A DNA stretch of 64,000 nt from Trebouxia sp. TZW2008 (taxonomy: Eukaryota; Chlorophyta; Trebouxiophyceae; Trebouxiales; Trebouxiaceae): positions 1 through 64,000 of the forward strand of contig BDIU01000200.1 in NCBI GenBank assembly GCA_002118135.1. The letters run 5' to 3'. The position numbers and the translations under genes are program-made. Under the pieces are notes generated by a model, which ran no database searches, was not told where the DNA came from, and saw only the letters and a list, made by a program, of their open reading frames with translations. This document shows positions 59,201 to 64,000 of the stretch, one piece after another. Within the stretch, counting starts at the first letter, position 1. Every line of letters starts with the position of its first letter.

Positions 59201-62200
59201 TGGTGAAGTGCTGCGACAGCAGTCTGATGGTGATTTCGAACAGCTCAGGGACTACATGAGGCGTAGGGCTGTAGAAGCCTACTGGCAGAAGGTAGCCCTA
59301 CTGCCCCAGCATCATTGACTCATGTAGCAGTGTCAATGATAATGATCTTCATGAAAATCATCATGATGTCATTATTGCAGTAGTTGCAGTTCAAACAGTA
59401 CGTGAGGGGCAGGGCTGTTGAGGCCTACTGGCAGAAGGTAGCCCTACTGCCCCAGCACCATTGACTATGCTAGGGATGAATTGGTAATTTTGATAGTGCT
59501 TATGGCGATGATGACAGTCATGATGATAGTAGTGACAACGGTGACGATGCTAACAATCGTTGTTGATGTTGGTCATATTTGCAGCTCAAGGACTAGCAGA
59601 GGCGCAGGGCTGTGGATCCTACTGGCAGAAGGTAGCTCTTGCTATGCTAAAATCAGTCATGACACTTCTCGGAACAGTCATCACATGACAACTGCATATT
59701 GTTGAGCGTGAAGCTGCCGCACCCTACCTCTGGTTACCAAAAATGCCCCCCTTGGAGCTCTCATTGAATGCCTAGACCGAAGCAAGCAGCCAAGACGTCT
59801 TACCTACTTACAGTTTGATCACAGGTCAGGATGTTCTATCTCGCAGAAGGTAGCCATGGCGTATCAGTATCATTGCATGCTTTGAGAGCATGTGGGCTGC
59901 AGTGTTGAGTCGTATGAGCTGTCTATCATTGATCGGAGCACATGCCCTCAGGATTGAGACTGACAGGTGGTTAGTTCCCACCCCACCTAAAGAGTCACGC
60001 ATTTGCTGTCGTTGTGCCATGCAAGCTGTTGAGGGTGAGCAACACTTTCTGTTTGATTGCCCATTTTATAGTGTCATCAGAGGTCAACACTTTTCTTTAT
60101 TTGGTTCAGCCTTTCATCAGCGGGACATTCGCCTGTTCTGTGAGGCAGACACTGATCAGCTGCCTTTGGTTGCCAGACACATTCACCTGTGCTTTCAAGC
60201 CAGGAAGTCCGAGGAGTCACATCTGGTTCCCTACCCCGGACTGTAAGTGCTATTGATTGATTGATTGATTGATCATTGAAGTGCTGGAATAGCAGGCAGG
60301 GTATGGCTGGCTGCGGGGCACTTCAAACCAACACTGACTCCATGTGACCATATCCCTTCATTGAGTACTGAATTGCATGAGCTGTCTATCATTGATCATC
60401 AGAGTACTGAAGGAGCAGGCTGGGTATGACTAATTGCGCAGCACTTCAAACCAACGACCTTGTGAATCAGGTCATGCTGCGGTTCAAGTTAGTGATATAT
60501 GCACACAAGTGGTGGAAGCAAACACTGTGGAGGCTGGACTGATGCGCACTGACAGGCCAGTCACACAGTAGCTTAACAACATTGGTGTTGCGTGCTGACA
60601 GAAGAGGCAAAGGAGTGCTGACTTCTGTATGGTAAACATAGTATCACAAAGAGTGTGTGCACACACAGGTGGAGGGAAGTGAACATTGTGGAGGTACATT
60701 CTCAAATTGTGCGCTTACGGGCCACTCACAGCACTGGAATAACTATGCATGCTGTGATTTGGGTGCTGAAGGCATTAGCGTGGGGATTACTGATGTTGCG
60801 TGAAGCTAAACCTGAAAAAAAGCACTGATACAGCCTGTGCCCTGAATGCGGATCTTGTGTGTACAGGTGGAGGAAGTAAACAATGTGGAGGCAGGACTGA
60901 TGCAGCACGCACAGCGCTTCTTCGTGCTCACACAGACGGACAACTTGTGGAAGGAGCACCTGCAAGCCATCAAATTCTTGCAACAGGTCGGCCCAGCTGT
61001 TACATGATGTCTTGCATGAAGCCTGCATTGATGTCCTACTCTTGATCAAGGGTACATGGACCTTTTGATCAAGGGTACATGAACCTTTGAGTGAATACTG
61101 CACATCAGCATTGCACACTGACAACCTGTGGAAGGAGCACCTGCAAGCCATCAGGTTTTTGCAACAGGTCAGCCCAGCTGTTACATGATGTCTTGCATGA
61201 AGCCTGCATTGTTGTCCTACTCTTGATCAAGGGTGCACGGGGCCTTTTAGTGAATACTGCACATCAGCATTGCAGACAAACAATTTGTGAAAGGAGCACC
61301 TGCAAGCCATCAGGGCTCTTGCAACAGGTCAGCTTACATTTTACGTCATGCGTAACAGACCCTAAGACCTGAAGCCTGATGCACAGTAAAGCAAATGCAA
61401 TTGGAAGCACTTTTCCTTTGATAGTTGTGTTGAGATAACACAGTCAGTTGGTAGGAACAGTTTGATAGCCTGCGGCGTGCCGCCAGCTGAGTATGAGTAT
61501 TGAATGATGATGCATGGGTGATGGTTTACAACAGCTGCAATAGTAGCGATGAGGAAATGAATTCAGTAGTAAGACCGTGCGGCGTTACACACAGGCAGCC
61601 TGCCTGATCCAATGACTCTGCATCATGGCTGGCGTTCATGCCAGCTTTGTTCTAGCCTTACATTTTGTATCTATGATTAAGTCTGCCTGTGCAGCCTTTG
61701 AACACATTAGCATTCACCTTGAATAATCAAGTGTGTATATATGTGTGTCTGCGTGTAGGCTGTGGACTCGAGGGCTTACGCCCAAATAGAGCAAACACAT
61801 GTGATCAAGTCTATCTATACACCATTTCAACCTATCTTTCAGTTGACTCTGCATGACTGAGTCCGTATGTCTGTGTGTAGGCTGTGGGGTTGAGGGGTTA
61901 TGCCCAGAGGGACCCCCTGACAGAGTACAAGCTGGAGGGGTACAACCTCTTTCTGGAAATGATGGCCAATATACGCCGTAACACCATCTATAACATCTAC
62001 GTATTTAGCGTAGATCAGGTATGCTTTGCTGCAGCAGTGATGCTGTCTCTCATTGCGCTTGCGTACATCAATATACGCTGTAACACCATCTACAACATCT
62101 ATGTCTTTAGTGTAGATCAGGTATGCTTTGCTGCACTGATGCTGGTTGCACTTGCAAACATCAGTATACGCCGTGACACCATCTGCAACATCTATGTCTT

Positions 62201-63339
62201 TCGTGTAGATCAGGTATGCTTTGCTGCAGCAGTGATGCTGTCTCTGCTTGCGCTTGCAAATATCAATATACGCCATAACACCATCTACGTATTCTGCATA
62301 GATCAGGTTTGCTTTGCTGCAGCAGTGATGCTGTCTCTGGTCGTGCTTGCAAACATCAAAATACAACGTAACACCATACACAACGTGTACGTATTCAGCG
62401 TAGATCAGGTACACTTTGCTGCACTGATGGTGTCTCTGGTTGCGCTTGCAAACGTCAATATACGCCGTAACACTTCCTACAACATCTACGTATTCTGCAC
62501 AGATCAAATATGCTTTGCTGCAGCAGTGATGCTGTCTCTGCTTGCGCAAACATCAAAGCAGCTTGAGTCACCTGTACTGACCACGCGCATGCAGCAAGGT
62601 GACTGGGGTTGTGGATTTAGATCGCTGTTGATTACATGGCACAATTGGTGTTGTCCGCGTGGCACAATTGCTGTGATTCGCATAACACAATCGCTGTTGT
62701 TTGCATGGCACAATCGCTGTTATTTGTATAATACAATCGCTGCAGAGGCTGCGCTCAGATCCTGTAAGTTACCTTTGTATCTGTCCTGGTAGTACGCTTT
62801 GTATGTACCATTAATGTGTTGTTTTATGGAAGTGTCATGTGTGTGCTCTTGTCATGGGCTTTTTGCACAGAATGAGAATCTATCAAATCTGTCTAAGGTT
62901 TTTGCCTGGAGACTGTAGCCTCACAAAAAAATCCCCAGCAAAAAAAGAGATCAGGCAGTATTCGGCTGCCTTTTGAACACAACGATCATGATGAACATAA
63001 CATACTATGTGAAAATGAAATCCAAAAGATGGTAACGTGGTTCACTTCTGTTGAACTCGTCTGTTTGATCTGCAGGCAGCACAGTCGCGGCAGCAGCAGT
63101 ATCTTCTACAACAACAACAACGTGAGCTGCAGAAATTGTCAGGACAGCAACAGAGGACCACTGCAAAGGATGCCATCAGCGATGTTGCAGCGGCAACCCC
63201 AGAGTCATCAAAGGACGCTATGATGAATGAAGCTGCATCAGATGCATCCAATGGCAACGGCGGTCCTCTAAACAATGGTTCGTCAAAACAAGGAAGCCGC
63301 AGCAAGACATCTAAGCAGAAGGTCAAGGCGAAGCGCTGA
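40448..63339 (+). CDS. SECA1: Chloroplast SecA (SecA1-type) preprotein translocase ATPase, 21 exons
   Basis: This is the motor that drives proteins into the thylakoid through SecY/E. Exons: 40448-40867, 41479-41652, 42790-42894, 43688-43780, 45082-45206, 45635-45758, 46879-47036, 48361-48451, 48899-49061, 49369-49502, 50118-50263, 51102-51276, 52162-52287, 52693-52829, 54640-54805, 55312-55386, 57782-57874, 59106-59291, 60867-60986, 61881-62018, 63076-63339. All introns are GT-AG and in frame; the product is 1,070 aa. Residues 1-76 look like a transit peptide, ending before MFNFFRG. Motifs in order: MRTGEGKTL near 176, [20 protein letters not shown] near 280, GMTGTAATE near 442, [14 protein letters not shown] near 558, and [17 protein letters not shown] plus QGDPGS near 707-727. 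The C-terminus is Gln/Ser/Lys-rich with no CxC zinc motif. Coding is 14% of the locus. Most introns carry copies of neighbouring exon edges. Confidence 0.96.
41045..41400 (+). repeat. Three copies of the SecA exon 2 start, with CTG tracts
   Basis: Copies of GGTGGTGCGTGAGGCRTCAA occur near 41049, 41143 and 41322 before the true exon at 41479. Units also contain trinucleotide tracts, the longest (GCT)n at about 41230-41274, plus a GAT tract near 41416-41441. Confidence 0.9.
41705..41800 (+). repeat. Copy of the SecA exon 2 end
   Basis: GAGATGAGAAAAGGGGAGGA onward mirrors the exon 2 stretch coding for [20 protein letters not shown]. The Walker A lysine codon context is lost. Confidence 0.85.
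42149..42310 (-). mobile_element. Non-LTR retrotransposon 3' fragment
   Basis: It shares GCTAGGTGTGTGTGGCACAA and the following about 150 bp with the better preserved fragment at 55704-55922, whose minus strand encodes the end of a reverse-transcriptase ORF. No intact frame remains. Confidence 0.65.
42430..42770 (+). repeat. Three copies of the SecA exon 3 start
   Basis: CAGGTGGTGACTGTGAATG plus variable lengths of the following exon occur near 42434, 42566 and 42681 before the true exon at 42790. Spacing is 109-132 bp. All keep an AG acceptor. Confidence 0.92.
43150..43495. repeat. Minisatellite, CCCATGCTGTG-type unit
   Basis: About 30 imperfect units of TGTGCCCATGC / TTTGCATGC lie inside SecA intron 3. 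Long Cys/Met-rich frames across it are repeat artefacts. Confidence 0.95.
43575..43650 (+). repeat. Copy of the SecA exon 4 start
   Basis: GGATGAAAGGCGTGCATTGC and following bases match the exon 4 start at 43690 ([14 protein letters not shown]). The copy is about 110 bp upstream. Confidence 0.88.
43810..43937. repeat. CACT tetranucleotide microsatellite
   Basis: Near-perfect CACT repeats with a few CCACT variants, in SecA intron 4. Confidence 0.97.
44020..44140 (-). mobile_element. Non-LTR retrotransposon 3' fragment
   Basis: It shares GTGCTAGGTGTGTGTGG plus AAGYCCTATCTTGTCAGG with the fragments at 42149, 54861 and 55704. Confidence 0.6.
44250..45070 (+). repeat. Six decoy copies of the SecA exon 5 acceptor and exon start
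   Basis: Copies of GACTGCAGCGTGATCAGGAC-like sequence lie near 44255, 44470, 44654, 44790, 44894 and 44953 before the true exon at 45082. Three extend far enough to encode [14 protein letters not shown] versions of the DEVD motif. The intervening parts (GTGTGCTGAAGGACTTGTA) are shared too. Confidence 0.92.
45282..45349. repeat. TTCG/TTCA microsatellite
   Basis: A run of GTTCGTTCG followed by ATTCATTCA in SecA intron 5. Confidence 0.95.
45355..45432. repeat. Dispersed repeat, copy 1
   Basis: GGCTCAGCAGGCCCATCTAG and AGCAATCAACTGTCTCCAG are shared with two copies at about 49863-49945 and 49990-50055. All three lie in SecA introns. The nature of the element is unknown. Confidence 0.7.
46160..46790 (+). 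repeat. Four copies of the SecA exon 7 start, with pyrimidine tract
   Basis: Copies near 46164, 46330, 46536 and 46699 precede the true exon at 46879. Each keeps the CTTCTTCTTCTG tract, an AG acceptor and about 90 bp of exon ([20 protein letters not shown]). One carries an in-frame TGA in the Trp codon position. Confidence 0.93.
47180..47485 (+). repeat. Two copies of the SecA exon 7 end and donor
   Basis: Copies at about 47190-47245 and 47420-47480 repeat GAAGCCATCATTGTTGATGA and end in CAGAAGGTAC or CAGGAGGTAT after the true donor at 47037. Exon 7 is thus flanked by arrays on both sides. Confidence 0.88.
48790..48870. repeat. CTCG/CTCA microsatellite
   Basis: Imperfect CTCG and CTCA tetranucleotides in SecA intron 8, close to the exon 9 acceptor. 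Confidence 0.9.
49863..50060. repeat. Dispersed repeat, copies 2 and 3 in tandem
   Basis: Two units (from about 49863 and 49990) share GAGCAATCAACTGTC and a following GTC..GCTAT segment with 45355-45432. Confidence 0.7.
50325..50430 (+). repeat. Well-preserved copy of the SecA exon 11 end and donor
   Basis: About 90 bp repeat the exon stretch coding for [20 protein letters not shown] with two early substitutions and an intact AG|GTGTGG donor, 159 bp after the true donor. A shorter fragment lies near 50490. ACCCTAAGCCTAACCCTT-like telomeric bits sit between copies. Confidence 0.92.
50610..50700 (+). repeat. Copy of the SecA exon 12 start
   Basis: GAGCTGATGCGAAGGAAGTTGC repeats the LKLRELL coding start of exon 12. 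A better copy is at 50958-51040. Confidence 0.75.
50700..50845 (+). mobile_element. Non-LTR retrotransposon 3' end, plus orientation
   Basis: The plus strand encodes an RT-ORF tail ([20 protein letters not shown], then WW..TWATHT and stop) matching the minus-strand tail at 55704-55922. It is inserted between exon 12 copies. Confidence 0.7.
50950..51050 (+). repeat. Second copy of the SecA exon 12 start
   Basis: After TGTATAG, the sequence encodes [20 protein letters not shown], nearly the true exon start at 51102, then diverges. Confidence 0.92.
51610..51695 (+). repeat. Copy of the SecA exon 12 end and donor
   Basis: It encodes [16 protein letters not shown] followed by GTGAGC, like the true end at 51276. 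Confidence 0.92.
51722..51899. mobile_element. MITE copy B, 178 bp, near-perfect ends
   Basis: TACAGTAAACT at the left end and AGTTTACTGTA at the right are exact inverted repeats. Inside are TAAGGACA motifs shared with copies C and D and, in the opposite orientation, with copy A. Same length as copy A. Confidence 0.88.
51943..52095. mobile_element. MITE copy C, right end decayed
   Basis: It starts TACAGTGACTTCTCTTTG and ends near ACAACAAGAGTAGTCA. Internal TTGTCCTTACATCAAATT is shared with copy A. Confidence 0.75.
52350..52440 (+). repeat. Copy of the SecA exon 13 end and donor
   Basis: It encodes an [22 protein letters not shown] end followed by GTAGAA, 150 bp after the true end at 52287. 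Confidence 0.9.
52530..52585 (+). repeat. Copy of the SecA exon 14 start
   Basis: CTGTTTAG followed by GCCATGGAGAAAGAAGACAA repeats the true start at 52685-52710. The shared upstream part (TTGAGCTTGCCTGTTTAGG) is copied too. Confidence 0.9.
53583..53759. mobile_element. MITE copy D, inserted inside an exon 14 repeat unit
   Basis: It starts TATAGTGTCTCC and ends GTCACTGTA. The flanks GGCAGGTA and TATGTGGGTC match the uninterrupted GGTATGTGGGTC of the neighbouring repeat unit at about 53277, which shows insertion at TA with TA duplication. Confidence 0.88.
53997..54060. repeat. 14 bp tandem expansion inside an exon 14 copy
   Basis: GCATGAGTCACAGC/GG repeats five to six times. It is a local amplification of the codons for HES within the copied RHESRR segment. 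A shorter run occurs at about 54180-54215. Confidence 0.9.
54505..54570 (+). repeat. Copy of the SecA exon 15 start
   Basis: GCTGCAGGCAAATTGATCCTGG plus the CACTCGCTATTTCTTGTCAC stretch is nearly identical to the true exon at 54632-54680, about 132 bp downstream. Confidence 0.93.
54861..55080 (-). mobile_element. Two tandem non-LTR retrotransposon 3' fragments
   Basis: CAGCGCATGTGCTAGSTGTG plus AAGYCCTADCTTGYCAGGCT and GATGTTCAACTGTT recur at about 54865 and 54983. They match the fragment at 55704-55922. Confidence 0.7.
55495..55536 (+). repeat. Copy of the SecA exon 16 end and donor
   Basis: TTCGATCAAGTCATGAGCAC and then CAGCGTGTTAAG|GTATGC repeats the true exon 16 end at 55386. Confidence 0.92.
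55704..55922 (-). mobile_element. Non-LTR retrotransposon ORF end (reverse-transcriptase protein C-terminus)
   Basis: The minus strand encodes a 72-residue open end with [19 protein letters not shown] and [10 protein letters not shown], followed by a stop. This is the typical C-terminal pattern of LINE-type ORF2 proteins. It is truncated upstream and is the best copy of the family in this window. Confidence 0.8.
56560..57520. repeat. Tandem array, about 220-240 bp unit, in SecA intron 16
   Basis: Units start near 56560, 56785, 57003, 57246 and 57487 with CAGACTGTGACAGCGCTGGT-like sequence, then CAGCTACCTAKCATATG and CTCTCAAGGCAGCTT. The copies are diverged. No coding exon edge is recognised inside the unit. 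Confidence 0.85.
57921..57945. repeat. Interstitial telomere-like tract
   Basis: TTAGGGTTTTTGTGTTTAGG contains two TTTAGGG-like units in SecA intron 17. Confidence 0.5.
57968..57997 (+). repeat. Copy of the SecA exon 17 end
   Basis: TTGTTGACGACATTATCGAG repeats the exon end coding for TVDDIIE, but the donor GT is changed to AT. Confidence 0.9.
58310..59100 (+). repeat. Five decoy copies of the SecA exon 18 start, about 165 bp spacing
   Basis: Copies begin near 58285 (partial), 58448, 58612, 58778 and 58939 before the true exon at 59106. Spacing of the last five starts is 158-167 bp. Each shows GGCAAACATTGCTCC and CAGCAGTACTGTCCA, and most retain a GTGCAGG acceptor. Intervals include a CTCATGACTTCTTAACACTG stretch. 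Confidence 0.94.
59385..59645 (+). repeat. Copies of the SecA exon 18 end and donor
   Basis: Copies near 59399-59440 and 59583-59632 repeat AGGGCTGTTGAGGCCTACTG and CAGAAG|GTAG after the true end at 59291. A further stub (CAGAAGGTAGCC) lies near 59845. Confidence 0.9.
59881..60281 (+). mobile_element. Non-LTR retrotransposon 3' end with ATTG tail
   Basis: The plus strand encodes a 118-residue end with a zinc-finger-like [20 protein letters not shown] and CPFYSVIR, typical of the C-terminus of algal/plant LINE-type ORF2 proteins, then a stop at 60244-60246. It is followed by an (ATTG)n tail at about 60252-60275. Inserted in SecA intron 18. Confidence 0.82.
60505..60690 (+). repeat. Two copies of the SecA exon 19 start
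   Basis: Copies near 60509 and 60667 of GGTGGAGGAAGTAAACAATG-like sequence precede the true exon at 60867. The first also keeps GGCTGGACTGATGC. Confidence 0.85.
61115..61335 (+). repeat. Two copies of the SecA exon 19 end and donor
   Basis: GGAGCACCTGCAAGCCATCA with TTGCAACAGGTCAG recurs near 61131 and 61294, 160 and 340 bp after the true end at 60986. Confidence 0.93.
61755..61800 (+). repeat. Copy of the SecA exon 20 start
   Basis: CTGCGTGTAGGCTGTGG and the following GAGGGCTTACGCCCA repeat the true acceptor and start at 61871-61905. Confidence 0.9.
62019..62530 (+). repeat. Five in-frame copies of the SecA exon 20 end, open through the intron
   Basis: Copies of the exon end (codons for [17 protein letters not shown]) finish at 62120, 62213, 62306, 62408 and 62507 after the true end at 62018. 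Unit lengths are 102, 93, 93, 102 and 99, all multiples of three. The exon 20 frame stays open to a stop at 62790-62792. Between copies lies a hydrophobic peptide such as [17 protein letters not shown]. Donors degrade from GTATGC through GTTTGC and GTACAC to ATATGC. Confidence 0.95.
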
Positions 63340-64000
63340 TTGTGTACTTTTGGCTGCTGTTTCTGTTGATGGACTTTGGTTGATTTGGGTGTTGTTGTGA
63401 ATCGTGCTATGGTGTTTGTGATGGTGTGACAACTTTGTCGTGGACATTCCAACAGACGCAAGCAGAGAGTGGGATTGCTGTGGCCTTTTGAGGGTTTTGT
63501 CCATTGCAGACAGGCCTTGCACATGGAGGCATCTCACAGCATTTTCAGGCTGAACCGCTCTGCCAGGCCAGTCTTCTGTCGAAGCTAGCTGCTTATGATG
63601 ATCTGAGCATCATGATGAGCATTGCACTGCGGCAGTTGTGGTCAGGCGTGCAAGACATTGTCAGCTTGCCAGCACTGATTGTCAAGTAGGCAAGGCACAA
63701 CATTGATGACATCATTCTTAGTTTTTGTGACTGCAGATGTATGTCACTTGTCAGCAGTCTCGTCGACCTCTCACAAAGTACTGAACAGACAGCTGAAAGC
63801 TCAACAGCGTCAGCGCTCCAAAGCTTAAAGTTTCAACGGTGTCAGGCTCAAAAGCTGTCCAATGTCTGCACATATGTCTGCATCGCTGAAACATGGCGTG
63901 AACTACTGAAGGTTGCAGACACATGGCTCTACAAGATAGATAATTGAGCGTCATCATATCCTTCGCGGGGCGGGAGGGAATGCAGAGCGAGGCAAAAGCT
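63340..64000. other. Downstream of SecA; no gene seen
   Basis: This should contain the SecA 3' untranslated region. No TGTAA was noticed in the first 400 bp and no further gene is recognised. Confidence 0.4.

Noticed and set aside
62019..62530. Array with ~100 bp period considered as a CRISPR or as a separate repeat-protein gene
   Set aside because: Units are homologous throughout and start with the end of SecA exon 20; there are no unique spacers. It is an exon-edge array.
61839..62549. 236-codon minus-strand open frame
   Set aside because: Antisense shadow of the in-frame SecA exon 20 array.
1..64000. tRNA, rRNA and bacterial-type operons
   Set aside because: None seen by eye; every gene is split by introns, so bacterial contamination is excluded for the main genes. 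A tRNA scan was not possible.

Overview
The window is nuclear DNA of a eukaryotic green alga, probably a chlorophyte; the species cannot be named from the sequence. The evidence is: split genes with GT-AG introns (one GC-AG), a plastid-targeted SecA that reads like land-plant SecA1 exon by exon, a TGTAA polyadenylation-type signal after the first gene, TTTAGGG-like interstitial repeats, and a fragment of a giant-virus (NCLDV) helicase such as infects algae.

Layout. 1-8.7 kb: repeat-rich, with a few exon-like coiled-coil islands on the minus strand and no firm gene. 9,653-17,587 (+): translation elongation factor eEF3, 14 exons, 1,070 aa. 19,162-20,681 (-): short-chain dehydrogenase, 4 exons, about 260 aa. 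21,533-22,382 (+): mitochondrial-type ISCA1 Fe-S carrier, 4 exons, 130 aa. 22,631-23,452 (-): weak two-exon membrane-protein candidate. 23,824-29,691 (+): GT61-type glycosyltransferase, 8 exons, 506 aa. 30.2-32.8 kb: island of broken giant-virus-like ORFs. 34,710-38,383 (+): atypical protein kinase, 6 exons, 394 aa. 40,448-63,339 (+): chloroplast SecA, 21 exons, 1,070 aa spread over 22.9 kb. The exon chains of eEF3, ISCA1, GT61, the kinase and SecA were joined by hand and keep frame at every junction. The genes are unrelated in function and do not form a pathway.

The most striking property is not a gene. In every well-supported gene, introns are filled with tandem, diverged copies of the nearest exon edge together with its splice site. 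Copies of an exon start with its 3' splice site pile up upstream of the true exon. Copies of an exon end with its 5' splice site pile up downstream. I count about 35 such arrays, of 2 to 9 copies with units of roughly 80-210 bp. They account for much of the intron length of SecA. One SecA array (62.0-62.5 kb) keeps every unit a multiple of three and stays open in frame with the exon.

Other mobile or repeated DNA: a 177-178 bp MITE family with TACAGT termini, one copy of which has an empty-site paralogue showing TA target duplication; non-LTR retrotransposon 3' ends; a dispersed repeat in SecA introns; a CCCATGCTGTG minisatellite; and several microsatellites.
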